From: Branchiostoma floridae
Taxonomy: Eukaryota; Chordata; Leptocardii; Amphioxiformes; Branchiostomatidae
Reading direction: 5' to 3'
Assembly: GCF_000003815.2 (NCBI RefSeq)
Contig: NC_049980.1
Location: 3,512,207 to 3,576,206, forward strand
Length of the DNA stretch: 64,000 nucleotides
Shown: piece after piece, positions 33,244-47,300 of the stretch
How positions within the stretch are numbered: position 1 is the stretch's first letter
Layout: the number at the start of each line of letters is the position of its first letter
The notes under the pieces: model-generated
Databases searched by the model: none
What the model saw: only the letters and a program-made list of their open reading frames with translations
Told to the model about the DNA's origin: nothing
Made by a program: the position numbers and the translations under genes

Positions 33244-36180
33244 GTGAGTCTCTCTTATTCATTGTCCACAAGCTACGCACGCTACAAGAAGCTGATATAG
33301 AGTTGTTGAATATTTCCTCTGTAACTTTGTGTTTTAGGCGAATTTCCGTATGTTTTTTTCTGGTGTTTGCATTGGTGGACGTGTCCTTAGTCGGGTTACG
33401 CATGCGGATGATACCGTCACTTGACGACCAACAGCTGACTATTCCCGCCGAATTTCGAGACCAGATTACCTCTTAAATAGCCACATAAAGAAGGCCTCAA
33501 TATCCCCCGATTTGATAAAGCCTAACAAGTAGGTTCTTACGTTCAGCGAAGGTATTTGATTTCCAGAAAATGAGTGACGAAAGCAGGAAAATTGGAGCGT
33601 GGTTGTGGGAGGGGGGCATAATTAGTCATGTGGGTTGCATCATCACTTGGAGTTTACGTGTACGTTTGCACGTTTCTACGAAACTACGTGCGGAATAGAT
33701 TATACTTGGAATCATGTGTGTGTACAGACTAAAAGGTTTGCTTGGAGAGTAAGCTGGTTTTAGAATTACTGATTGAGCCGAGCTCATCCTTCGTTAGTCG
33801 TTGCCTGATAATTTTACAGCGGGCCAGGGCGGTAGTCTGCTCGGACTACCTAAAGCCTGTAGCCGCCAAGCCAACTTTGCCAGTCCCCAGAGATTATAAA
33901 ACTGGTCTTACATGAGTATAAAACTCAATAGGTAAAGATTAGACATTCCTGCCAGATTGTTTAATTGAAGGACAGTAGACACTGACAACACTGGATAGAT
34001 TTTCTTGGTATTTTGATTAAATTATGCTCGTGGTAAATTCTTCACTCACTGTAATTAGTGCAAAGTTAAAAATGAAAACCACGAAATCTTTGTTCAGTCT
34101 TTTGCCTGCCTATTGCAGCAGTTGAACCCCACCATTACACTTGTTTCGACAGTGAACTGAAAACCATGTAGTGAATGACTGAATGCCAAACACCACAATG
34201 AACACTCCAAATTGTTATCAACCAGCAGGAAATATCAAATCCCTGTGACCTCAATTACAATTACAGTATTTGCAAACTTGCAATTACAATATTTGCCTGA
34301 TTTCTTCTTTTCTCTCATTGCCCAAAGTAGGCAGTCTAGAATTACTATCATGATGTATACTAGTACTTTGATATCTTTACATACATAAACGTAAGAAAAT
34401 ATTTGGGTGCACCCTGTGTACCCACAGAAAATAATTGGGTGCACGGCTCCAATTTTGGGTGCACCTGGGTGCACCCAGTATTTCAAGCCCTGAGTTAGTC
34501 TTAGTATTTGACTTGCAACCTTCCCTTTCTTCTTGCACGTGTAGTACACAAATGTGCTACTGCTCTACTGATATCAAGGGTCAGGCCGATTTTTAGGACA
34601 AGGTCTTTTACCTCTGATTCCCTAAGTGGTCCTTTATCAGTGATAAAGTTTGACCAACTTTTGACCAACTTTTTTCAAGGATGAAACATGTTTGCAGCAA
34701 CAATTACTATTAACCATGTTAGCACATGACCAAACTTTATAGGAGTAAGTACACACCAGTCACTCAACACTGCGTAAGCCAAGCTCTTCAGGTAACACAC
34801 ATTTACAAATGTATGTAACTGACGAAGAGAGGAACATTCATATAGGTAAATATTATAGAAATGAAGACCAGACTTGTATGCTTAATGAGAAAACACTGTT
34901 TCCATAGTGCTATATGATAGCAAATTCATCTTTGTGGCCTTTGGAAGTTACAGTTGTGTGTATTTGAAGGTGAACATTGTTGACTATAATTATGCTAATG
35001 GCAGTCCATTTGTATAATGGATCAGAAAATGTTTTAAAAAGCCTGCTTTGGTAAGACTAATAATGTTGGACACCTGTAACTTGAGTGGAGATGATAATCA
35101 ACGGATATAATTTCATTCAAATGAGGACCTTGTTTGCATACATTTTGTACATGAGTCAATGAAAAACATAATACATCAGTTGTAAAGGTTAAGAGCATTT
35201 GGTGGAGGGTTGAGGTCGTGGAACTCTAGAAAAGTATGTGGTGTTTTAATTTTAGTGTACCAGGTTTTTATGTTTTACATCCATGTGTGGTATGCATAAA
35301 GATGTTCATTACTATGGTATGACTACAGTCAAATATATCACAGAAGACATCTCTAGGGATCTGGTCTATATGGCAAGATGGTCACTATAGACAATCTTGA
35401 TTCTTTAGGCCACACCAATTTAATTTCTTTGTTCACGGATTCGCTCGCTCCTATTTTTTGGGGAAAAAAATAAAAATTACCACTAAGCAAATTTTCACCA
35501 TTAATGAAACCATTCACCAACTTTCTGGTGGTAAATGGTACAAACATAAAAACTGACACTACTTTTGTAATTTTCAACGAACTGGTGCTGTTACTGTACA
35601 TTAATAGTGTTTTTTTCAAGCTGAAAACTTTTTATTCTTTATGTTTTGGACTAGCCCTTACCTTTACCCCAACCATTTTACAATTTTTATTTTTATTTTG
35701 CCCTCTCGCTCCATATTTTTTATGAAAAAATCCGTGAACCAAGAAATTAGATTGGTGTGGCCTTATGTCTGTTTAAATGGGAGCAATAGTCCACGGGACC
35801 ACAAAAAGAATGGTTACATAAGTTACATTGATTGGCCATGAATTGGCAAAAGTGATTGTTGTAACGTTTAAGTATGTATGCTTGACTGTATTTTGCAGAT
35901 GAGTTGCTATTGGCATCCATTGATTTAAAATTTGCATTCTTATCTTTATCCTCTTTACAACCTAAACGTCTGACCCATTTTCATGACAAGGACTCGCCCA
36001 TTAATCAATGATAAAATCTGACCTGACTTATGAAACAAGTTTGTCATGTGTGTACTACATGGTTACCGTCCACCACTAGTTGCATGTACTGCATGCAGAC
36101 TGTGCCAAGGCTAAAGTGTTGGGCGTGAGTGCCGCGTGACCGTTAAAGTTTAAAAAAGAGAAAGGGCCCTGGTTGGTTGG
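33244..36180. other. presumed perilipin first intron, upstream part
   Basis: No coding exon. GGGTGCACC repeats lie at 34400-34480 next to TATTTCAAGCCCTG, related to MITE family 3. A block at 35922-36125 recurs in diverged form at 37411-37703. Confidence 0.4.
35408..35762. mobile_element. Harbinger-like MITE with about 34-bp inverted ends
   Basis: The left end GGCCACACCAATTTAATTTC is mirrored by the right end GAAATTAGATTGGTGTGGCC. Flanking TTA on both sides is compatible with the 3-bp TTA duplication of PIF/Harbinger elements. The interior is AT-rich and has no transposase. Confidence 0.65.
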
Positions 36181-36334
36181 CTTTTCCTCCTTGCCAGTAA
36201 AAAATGTACGTGATTGGTGAAGAAATGACTGTCACATGGAAGTTTGTGGAAATCACGTGCACAAAAGTCATATAAAGGCACAAGTAAAGAGAAAGACGTT
36301 CATTTCTGAATCAACTTTGGCAAAGACGTTTTTG
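36181..36334 (+). promoter_or_regulatory. perilipin candidate promoter and untranslated first exon B
   Basis: Shares with module A the order TGATTGGT (36211), CACGTG (36254-36259), AAAAGTCATAT and a presumed first exon with CAACTTTGGCAAAGACG, ending TTTTTG before the donor GTAAGT at 36335. It has a clear TATA box, TATAAAGG at 36271, where A has TATCCAGG. The two modules look like a duplicated promoter. Confidence 0.55.
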
Positions 36335-36659
36335 GTAAGTCTCTTCTCAAGTTTGTATGTTAGTCACGTTTGTAACATTACGGTGGTATACTGTGGTTTG
36401 TACTGTTGTTATCTGTGATGTGTCCGGTGACAACATTTCTAGGCTGTCTAAGTCGAGGATCAACGTAAACTATTCTTGCGACATTTTTTCTGAAATCTTT
36501 GTGCGACCACCTTGGACCTGGTGTGTGAGTGTGTGTGACTATCCTTTGCATGTCTAAATCAATGCCCTGCCACCAGTGGCTACTTCGCTGGTTTATGCCC
36601 CTATTACTTGATCTACCTGCCCCTTGGCGGCCTCAAACAAGTGAATCGATTCAAGATAT

Positions 36660-36852
36660 TGCCTGTCTCTGCACTACCCTGGGAGCCAGACAGGACCGGG
36701 TAGCTAGCGAGTTTTGTTTGGGGACCCAAGGCAGTCAGCCCGCAGATCTCACATTAGTGCTCCGGGGGAGTTTAAGCCTGAAGGAGTTATCGTAGATAAA
36801 CTGTCCTAGCTGCCCGATCCCGGCTGGCTCTCAGGGTATCTCTGCACAGGCA
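36660..36852. mobile_element. fold-back MITE in a perilipin intron
   Basis: TGCCTGTCTCTGCACTACCC at the left pairs imperfectly with GGGTATCTCTGCACAGGCA at the right. Inner arms GGGAGCCAGAC and GGCTGGCTCTC also pair. No ORF. Confidence 0.6.
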
Positions 36853-37099
36853 TCTTGAGCTCTTTTGTTGGATGTACTCTGCGTCTGTTTTACACTGGGT
36901 GACAAAAAAGTAGTCTGCTGCATGATAAAAAGAAGCGACTCTCTCGCCATTTTGAATATGTGCTCAACAAGGTTATTAGGCGCAGACAGCAATGGAGTCC
37001 ACTCAGTCCAGCAATGTATTTAGTCTAAATAGACCATAGATCCTCCCGCATCACTGTTGCATTGGTCAACTTGGCAGTGTGCAAAATACTTTTTTGAGC

Positions 37100-38351
37100 C
37101 AGGTTGCACAGTGTGCAACCTGGGGCAAAAGTTAGGTTGCACATTTGAATTTCAAGTTGGTCACTAATTGTACAGGGTTGGTTGTATGTCACTGGCCAGG
37201 TGGTCCTTATGTAGAAAGGTGGTAACTAATTGAACAGGTTTGACCGTTTGACTGTATATCAATGGCCAGATGGTCCTTATTTAGAGATAGAGTTGCATGT
37301 AGATTTGACTGTATACCAATGACCTGGTGGTCCTTCTGTAGCTATAGAGATGGTCACCTGTACAGGTTTGATTGTATTTTGCTAGTTGCAGACAAATTGC
37401 TGTTGGAATGTATGATATCATTTGCATACTTATCTTTACCTTCTTCACAACCCAGACGTCTGACCCATTTTTATGACAAGGACTCACCCATTAAGCAATG
37501 ATGTCATCTGACGTGACTTTTGAAACTTTTAATGTGTTTACTCTTGGTCAAAGTCCACCACTACTAGTAGTTGCATGAGCTGCAAACTGTGCCAAGGCCC
37601 TTCCCCTTCTGATCTTTATACTACAGAAAGATGAATTGATAATTATATCCATTTGAGTAAACATTACCTAACCAGGATAGCATCAAGTGTTGGGCGTGAC
37701 CGATAAAGTGCAAAGTGTGTTTGTCCTTGATGAAAGTCCAATGTACAATGTTTAGTTCATCTCCTAATAATAGCTATATTCTGATCTTTGTACTGTTGGA
37801 CTGAAAGGATACATTGTATGATACAGACCAACCTTGCTCCCCAAGAAGACATTACCTAACCAATTTGGCATCTCAAGTACATGTACACCATGAAGTTGGA
37901 CTTGATCTTTGTAACAAGGTGTATTTGCTCTTGATGAGATTCCACCATAATGCAGTTTCATGTCCCTTCCGACATCATACTTTCGTAGTGATCTATTCCT
38001 CAAAATGCAGGGAGAAGTGTTTCTGAGGGTTATAGACTTTCTAAAATTTTCAAGGGCACCGCCTAAAAAGTGAAAAATAAAAACTAAAACGCTTATGCCT
38101 GTATGGCTTGCCACATGGCTTGATTGCGGCACTAAAAATATATACTACGATGCCCCTACACTGATAAAACTGGTGAGAACAAGTGTTGTACAATCATGTG
38201 TATTAGGAACCACAGACTGGAGAAGAATCTTAGTCTTGTTGTTCTACATTCAGGTAAGGACTGGTATGTAGTGTAATTCTAGAATCATAAAAAGTGTTTT
38301 GAGGCACGAGTGTGGAAGATATAATTTATCATTTTTCCTCTCCCTTCACAG
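37100..38351. other. repeat fragments and presumed perilipin intron
   Basis: GGTGGTCCTTATGTAG-like units recur at 37200, 37270 and 37327, related to the element at 2631-3473. A second copy of the 35922-36125 block lies at 37411-37703. No coding exon. Confidence 0.45.
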
Positions 38352-38384
38352 GATCGTATGTATCGCAAGCATCAGCAGGAAATC

Positions 38385-41300
38385 ATGGCAGCCGAAACCG
38401 AGGACAACATCATCACGCGCGTGGGGAGCCTCCCGTTGGTCAGCGCCTCCGTGACCCAGGTCACCAACATCTACAGCGCGGGAAAGGAGCGCTACCCGCT
38501 GGTCAAGTACGTTGGTGAGATGGCGGAGAAGACCGTGATGTATGCAGCCGACACTGCAAAACCGGTCGTGAACAAGCTGGAACCACAGAGTGGGTATTTG
38601 GAGCAGTTGGCATAGAATTTAAGTGTTGATCAGTTTTATACTTCGGTGCACATTTTAGTCTGTTTCAAACTCTCGGGTTGAGAATTCCAAGCAACTGATT
38701 CAATGTTAACTTACACATCTCGTGTAGGTAGGGTTCCCAATGTTTGCTTTGGAGGATATATATCTGAAAGCTTTCCTTATGTTATGGCCAATTAGAAACT
38801 ATAATTCCAATGTGTTTCCAACGGGTTTCATTGTAATCAATCACTCCTATGAGGAGAGCATAACAGACTACAGGCTGGCAGGTCCTTGTGTTTCTGTGGG
38901 TGGAGCGATTTGTCATGGATATTAGCTATATTTTCCATTGGGTTTCACATGTGTATCCTTCAGTCATACATTCGAATTACAATAGAATAGTGTTCCAGTG
39001 TGTGCCTACTGTATGACTGTATGATTGCTCTTCTCATCCTTCCCACAGTTGCCGTGGCTAACAGCTATGCAGTGGCCGGCCTGAACAAACTGGAGGAGAC
39101 TGTCCCCATCATCACCAGGGAGCCGGGCGTGATCGTTGGCGACACCAAGCAGGCTATCACCTCCACGGTGTCGGCCACGGGCGAGCGCATCATGAACAAC
39201 CCCGTGGGCCGCGTGGTGAAGAGCGTGTCGGACACCGCCCTGGCCACCGCCGAGAGTTACGTGGAGTACTACCTGCCTCCGGAGAAGAAGGGTATGTCTC
39301 GAAAATTCCAGCTCCGAAAGGAAATAATCATCTTGACAATAACTTAAAGGCCTGGGGCAAATTATATGCTGTACTCAGTACTGCAAATATACTGGCATAT
39401 CATGTCAACTTCACATTTGCACAACTTGCACATAAATTTTTAACTTCAATGTAACTTAACATGTTATCTTTGTTAATAAAAAAGATTGGCACTGGCAGTG
39501 AACAAAACAAGACGTGGAATTGTTTCTCATTGAACATGAAGAAGTTACAATCACCAAAACATTATTTACAAACAGGCTACAGCACTGCCACTTACTGCTA
39601 GGGGGCACTTATTCCATCTACAAAAGTGAATTTTGGGGGGAGTGGGGAAGCATTTTGCTGTTGCAAAGAAACATTAGTTTTAAACACAACTAATAATTTT
39701 CGTTCTTTTTTTACAATCTGATACATGTATAGCAATTTACAAACAGGCTGCAGTACTAGGAGGCACATATTCCAAAAAAAGTGAATTTTTTTGGAAGTGG
39801 GGAATCATTTTGCAATTGCTAAGAAATATTAGTTTCAAACACTTACAATGGTCATCACCTTTTTTTTTCTGTAGCAATTGAAGAAGAGGGTAAGGAGAAG
39901 GAGGGAGAGGGTGAGGAGAAGGCAGTGGTCCCCGCAGAGGAGGGTACCCCCACCCTGACCCGGGTCACCACCCTGACAGGGAAGGTGCGTCGCCGCGTGT
40001 ACACCCGCGCCATGACCAAGCTCAAGGACGTCCAGGTCCGCTCACAGGAGGCCCTCAGCAACCTGCACTTCACTGTCGACCTGGTGAGTTGAACTAGCAA
40101 GAACGTCAGTTACTATCATCATCATAGGGCCTAAGGAAAAAAATTTAGTGCATGCTGTTTCCCTACCTACTCTAGAAAAGGCCGCCAGACATAGCCTTTT
40201 GGGGGGTGGGGGGATGGGCAGTGGAGTCATGTAGTTTCCGGTGAGAATTTTTATTCAGCCTGCTTCCTATTCAAGTTAAAAAAACTGCTTTCTGGTGTCT
40301 TTGATAGCTTTGAATTTTGCTGATAAAGAACAAATTGCTGTAATTATGTTTTGTTTGTTGTCTTTCATATCACACATTTGCATTGTTCATCATATTCCAA
40401 TTATAAAATCTAGTAGGCTCCCACAAGGCCAATTTGGGTAGCTCAACAATTACTTTAAGCTGTTTAGTGGCAAGGGGACCAACTTGTAAGTCATTTTGCA
40501 GATTTCACCTTTTTTTTGAAGCCATGCGTTTCAAGTAGTTGTATGTTTAGATATCACCTTTTGATGATTGTAGACACTGAGAAAGCAGATAATAACTTTC
40601 TAAACCACACACAAAAAACACAGATTGCACTGTGTGCCACACTTTTTTTGGGGCCTAGATTGATGAAAGGACAACTGCATGTATGGCTAAGATGTGATTC
40701 AAATCCTTGCAGATCCAGTATGCTAAGGAGAACATTGACACGGCAGGTGACCAGGTGAAGGAACGTCTGACAGCGGCGCAGGAGAAACTTCAGGCCACCT
40801 GGGGAGACCTTCTTGCTGAGGAAGAGGGGGAGGTGCCTCAGGAGGAGAGGGTAAGGACTTGTTGTTTTTCCTGTTTCTCAACCCACATGTATCCTAAAAA
40901 AGTAAAAACCTGCAGATGCTAGCCTTTTTGGGGGGCCGGACAGTGGAGTAACATGGTTTCCAGTAAGAATTTTTATTCAGCATGCTTCCTATTAAAGTAA
41001 AAAAAAATACTGTCATATCTAATGAATGATAAATTTATCCAAGGATTTGTAACCATCATGCATAAAATTGAAGTTTGATGTTGAAAATATAAGTGTCCCC
41101 ATGCATTTCAGTTTTACTTTGTTCACTATTCTCCAAGCAGAGGTTCGGTTGCGGGAATAAGTAGTGGTGAGGAATTTTACTGGCTCACTCACCTCACCTC
41201 TGCTGCAAAACATACCAGTATGGGACTATCCTTCCAAAATCTGTGTTAGTACCCCATCCTACGAAGCATTAAAAATCATTAGACAAATAATTTTACTGCC

Positions 41301-44300
41301 CCGGAATAACCCGCATCCTGGAAACATTTCCACATTTCAGCAACCCCAAATTAAACATTAATCGGTAACATTGCTATTTTCCCCCCAGACTGTTGAGCGT
41401 CGGGTTGTGCGTGTGGCAGGCCGCCTGACCGGACACCTGTCTGACCTGGCTGGGAAGGCGGTTGACACCGCCCACTCCGTACTGCCGCAGTCATTCCAGG
41501 ACCAGCTGCACAATGTGAGGCAGACCGTGGACAGCATGTACGGGGAGTTCAAGGAGGTAACATACATTCGCATAATTCCACCAGGTGCCATTATAACGCC
41601 ACCTCAAAAAACGTTGTTATAGAGGCCTTGTCAAGATTGTCTTCAACAGCTAAATATCTGAATTGTATTACATTTAGGATATTTAACATTCGCTGTTCAA
41701 GACAATCTTGGGAAGACCTCTATACTAACGTTTTTTTGAGGTGGCGGTATTATGGCACCTGGTGGAATTATGATAGTCGTTGTTAGATAGAATTTTATTT
41801 GCTTCAGCCCAATGGGGCGAAGTATTGTTTTTGGCGTGTCTTTGATGGTGTTTTTTTGTGATTATCAATTTGCACAAGGTAGTATTGCCCTTCAGTTTCA
41901 CTGATGACTGCTATTTTTGCATGTTTTGAGTTGTTGCAAAGCAGTATGGGCTGGGGGTGAAGTCTCATCTTTCAGTGTCTAGTAGGCACAGCTCTTTAAA
42001 TTAAAGAGGCCTAACATGCAACTCACGACATAAATCTGTATACTGTAAATGCATTTAAGTTCGCGGGGATTTAATTTCGCGGTAGCGGGAAAAGGGACTT
42101 TTCGCGGTGGATTTAAGTTAGCGGTAACACCATTGACTGCAGTGTAACTAATACCATAATAAAAAAATTAACTTTTTTTTTTAAATTAAAATAAAACATT
42201 AATCCACCGCGAACATTTCTGCATTTACAGTACTTGGAAATGTGATCCAAGAAGGCTTCAAAACACTTACTACTCTGTTGTTACCAGCATTTCCGACCAG
42301 TGACAGTGTGTCTTAGGCTTTTGATTTCTACACACAAGCATATTGGAAGTTGTTATGATTTTGGGAAAGATCTGAATCAAGGAATTTCTAGATTGAACAC
42401 AGGATTGATGTCTGTAGTTGCTGCAGAACACAAATAGCCAGACAGAGGGCACTTTTTTTCTAATTTAAGAAGTTCAGTTTGGAAACTATACTGAGGAATA
42501 CAAGCATTTGCAGAAAGTGTGCTGGGCTTGTGTAGCATTGTGTTGGAGCAGAATATTCATGTTCATTTTTTTGTACCTTGAACATTATCAGTGACTGTCA
42601 AATGTTTTTGAGGTTTGTGATGAAGAAGGGATTAGATCAAGTCTAAAATTTTCTTAATATTCTTACCATTTTCTTGTGATTTTGTTCAGGCCAAGAGTTT
42701 TAGTGACCTGCCGACCGAGCTTCTGGAGAAGTCGCGGGAACAGATCCAGAACCTGGCGGGCGTGGTCACCTCGGTTACGGAGTACATCGTGGCCAACACG
42801 CCTATCCAATGGGTGGTGAGTAGCTCCCACACTACTACTTTCTTTAATGGTGTTGGCTCTTTGATATGTGATAGTTGGTTAAGGCCACTTTAATTCTTTC
42901 ATTTGGTTCTTGGACCCTTCCAGGACCTTTACTTCCCAGACCTTTTTATTACAAAGGGTCTTGGAAGAAAATTAGGGTCTGACTATGGAAATGTTCACCC
43001 TCTGGCATCAGTGTTTTAAGACATCAGTTTTGCCCTAAGAATCAACTGCCCTGTTGAGTATTATTTGTTTTGATTTCAAGAACCAATGGATTGAATTGCT
43101 GTGGTAATTATAGTGTAGGCTTGCCACAAGATGTACATTGTAACTATATAGCCATATATATATACTACTGTAACAGCTATTTCTTAACATGTGCTGTGCT
43201 TTTACAAAAAAAAAATTTTAACAGTAATTCTACCAAGCATATATTTCTACCACTTTTTGTAGAAGGTGGTAACCAAGCCAAACCCTATGCGTTTCTGCAA
43301 GGGTTTATGTTTTGCAAACTTGACCTTTTTATTATCTAATTTTAAAGATGTATGAAGTCCTCACTCACTCACTCACTCACTCACTCACTCTCACTCACTC
43401 ACTCACTCACTCACTCACTCACTCACTCACTCACTCACTCGCTCACTCGCTCACTCACTTACACACTCACACATTCACTCACTGTCACTCAAGACAATTA
43501 CAAGTATGCACATGGACATCACTTTACGTATGAAGTTAAGATAACATATAATACCAGTAGTATATGTACGGATCTTGAATTAAATCATGTAGACACAATT
43601 TGTAATAGCATTGCCCATATAAATGCCCGTGTATGCCATGGTAAAGTAAAATGATCAAAAAGTGTTTTTCAAGACAGGACACATTCTGAAAGGAGGGTAA
43701 GATTAGTTTCTGACTCAAAAGAATTGGTACATTTTAGATTTGTTTATCCATGAACAAGATGTTGTGATTAGTCTGACTCCCTCTCTCTCTCTGAGGTTGG
43801 ATTGGGGTTTTAAACAAAACTAGGACCATTCTGAACAACAATGCATAGGGAGGTATGGCTGATGTGTTTCAGTTTGTTTCCTCATATATAGAAGGGAACA
43901 AATTTTCTTCGGTTCTTTCTTGAGGTCCACCTTTCTTGTTTTTACCCCATACAATAAAGTGGGCCTGCTGATTCTTGTATCTTTATCAACAAGAGAATAC
44001 TTGAACCCCCAGTTTTCACATTGTGCATAATTATATATATACAGTGTGAACAGTGGGAGGGCCTGTATGACATTGCAGCACTCTACCCCAACTGGCACAC
44101 TTAGATTTTAGACATAGAAATGGTTTCACAGCAGTTTAATCCTGTGTACAGTCCAGTGGACTCCACTTCACGATCAGAACTCTCTTGCCACTGAAGGTTG
44201 TGGCAAAAAAAAGAGCAGATCATTGCAAAAGTAATGAAACAAAAGGCTCCAATTTTGCATGACATCCCACCAAATTTTACTGCTGTGTAGGTCCCTGCCC

Positions 44301-47300
44301 GTTTTCTTCCTGCCCCGGATGCTGTGAATGAGGGAAGGGATGAAGGTCAGGAAAACGAGGATGAGCGCCAGGACGAGCGGCAAGAGGAGGAGGATGACCT
44401 TGAGGAGAGTCAGGAGGAGAATGACCTTGAGGAAAGTCAAGGTGATGAAAACCTTGATTGAGGAAGACCCCAAAGAAGGTTGACACGGGACTGGTACCTT
44501 GAGAAGGAGGAGGAGTCTGAATCAGATCTTTTGGAGGAGTAAGATTCAAAGATGAAGGAATGGAGTCAAATAGGAAAAGCTAGAGTTGGGAAAGTACAGG
44601 TTTTGGGTGAAAAGCTGGATGTTGTTAGTGACAAGCTGTAGATTATTGGTGTAAAGGTTTACAAAAAGTTTTTTTGGGTGAGAGTTGGTAGGTTTTTGTG
44701 AGAAGGAAAGGTGGAAAGTTTTTTTTTGTAGAAAGAGGTTTTTGATGAAGAGATGGAGGTTTATGGTGAAAAGGAGATTTTTGAGCAAACGATGGAGGTT
44801 TTTGAGATAAAGATGGAGGTTTTTGAGGAAAAGACTGATATGTTCCGTAGTGCTGTAAGTAGATAGTAAGAAGATTAGCTGTTACAATGGAAAAGGAAAG
44901 AATTGATGGCAATAAGGTAGTTATATGGTAGAGTGTAGTGAATAAAGAAGATTACAGTTCACAATAGGGCTGGGTACCGGTACAGAAAATTTAGGTCCAG
45001 GTCCGGTTCAGGTCCAGAGGATCAGGTCCAGGTCCGGACCTGAACCTGGACCTGATTCTGTATGACTCATACCAATGGTCCATTTCACTACAAAGAAATC
45101 TGTTTGGTGGAGTATTAGACTTACACTGGCGTTTTAAAATCCTACAGCGCTAACTGCACCTGTACGATTGACTGTAAACCTTGGTAGAAATTACTATAAA
45201 CTCTACTCTACTTCACTCTTGTTATTTTCTTCCAACTGCAAGCGCCAAAACGTGTGAATGCCTGATAAAATAATATGTTAATTTTCTTATCGGTCCAACA
45301 TCCGGTCCACCTATTTTTTTCAGGTCCGGTTTTTCTGGACCGGTCCAATAAGAAAAACCGGTTTTGTACCGGTACGCTGAACCGATACCCAGCCCTAGTT
45401 CACAATATAGTTATATGATGATGACAGTTCACAAAAAACTCAGCCTATGGTGTACTTTTCACAGATAGAAATTGAAAGAAAATTCAGGTTTAATAGCTGC
45501 AAGTGTGCTTATGCCCAGGGAAAAGGCTCAATTTTCTACTTCAACTTGATGAATACATATTGGAAAATTATTCTACAACATTTTCATCACTGAAATGCCA
45601 GATCGAATATTTTATATCCCTTGCCTGCAATAGTGGTCAACCAAAAAAGGCAATATACATATTTAGGGTCGTCAACTACCACTCAGTATTGATCACTCAA
45701 TGAGATGATATCTTGTGACTCATATCTGGATATCGATTATTTGAAGAACAATACATTGCAATTGAACTAGACTAAGTAATACATTTCAGTAATTGTGCTA
45801 AGTAATTGTTTCTTCAGTTGCAAGTTATGATGTTGTTATTGAGCACTTTTGACTATCATGAAGTTTATATCATCTACATGGATACTCATTAAAAGCAAAA
45901 ATTGTTGTTAACATCAGAAAATTAACATAGTAGCATTCCATTTCACATTAAATTCCAACTTTCAGTAATTATTTTCATAACCTTGTGAAAAGTTTTGGTA
46001 ATCTCTAACACATTATTCTGTGCCATGCCTGTTGTCATACATGTAGCGCTTCATTCAAGAAATAAAGTGTTTACTGTAATCCATCATGGCTTATGTATCC
46101 TGTTGTTTTCAAACTGGGTAGGAGGGAAGTTTATTGAAGACTGAAACTGGAGAGATTTAGTCCCAGGGTAGTGAACAATTGTTATATAAATTTTGTTTTG
46201 TAGCTTGGTCTGTAGTAAACCATGTAAAATGCAATCAAAAAGATAATAAAGAAAAATTGCTGTCAACTCTATTAGCCCTTGGAGCTGTATCAGACTGTAC
46301 TTGGCAATACAAATTTTAAGTTTAAAATCTTTTACACTCAATGGGTTAATGTACATGTGTAGGAGCACTAAACAAAACTAGATGCTTCTGTACGATCAAC
46401 GTACAATTGATTTTAAGTGAAGTCCTCAGATGAATTAATTGCACTGATGGTACATGTAATTACAGAAGGGCTACAGTGTTCTGTTCATAACATTAGACTG
46501 ACTTTCACAACGCCACTACTGACAGCATCAAATACATGTATGTCTTAGGCCAATGCTCGATTTGATTCACAAGTCAACGTTGATTTTCTTATTGATAGTA
46601 CAGTCACTACTTTTCTTTTGGGAGAAAGGCTAAACTGTATCCAAAGAACACGCGGAATCATGTACTGCAACTTTCAGAATGTGGCGTTAAAGGCAGGAAT
46701 GGGTCATAAGTACCAGATTACCTTTATGTCACCCCCTGTACCTATTCAAGGTAGGATGGCAAGCTTGAACATGGAGCATTGTACATTTGAGTGCACCATC
46801 TGACCTTGAACTGAGATGGGGGATGACATAGGTTATCTGTCTTTTGCAAACTTTTGCTGCAGTCATTTGGCTCTGTCACATTCTGGAACTGCAGTGTAGA
46901 CAAGTCCATTCTGTAAAGGCAGCCGAAAAAATTTGCAGGGCCCAATTTATTCAAATGAAAGTTTAGTATATCAATCATGACTGCGTTACCAGCGCAGACA
47001 AATTTTCATGCTAATACTCCTTTTTTGACAATACGCTACATCACTGAAGTTAAGATGACATGTGCATCCTTTTAAAAAATTCATATTTTTTGTAAGAAAA
47101 CGGAATGGCTATGCAAAAACTGATTCTGAAGAAAGGAAGTCAACAAAAATAGAGTCTGGATATATACAGTAGTTTTTTCAGGCGTTAAACCTTGAATTTA
47201 TTATTGAAATATGGCAAATAAGTAATTAGTAATTAGTAACAGTGAAGCCTTCTGTAGTGGTGATGATGTGCAAATGCATCCAATAATACTGGTAATCCAG

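Noticed and set aside
43730..44100. Possible additional receptor-array flank near perilipin
   Set aside because: Shares GTTTATCCATGAACAAGATG-like text with the LRR flanks but has no exon; treated as a dispersed fragment.
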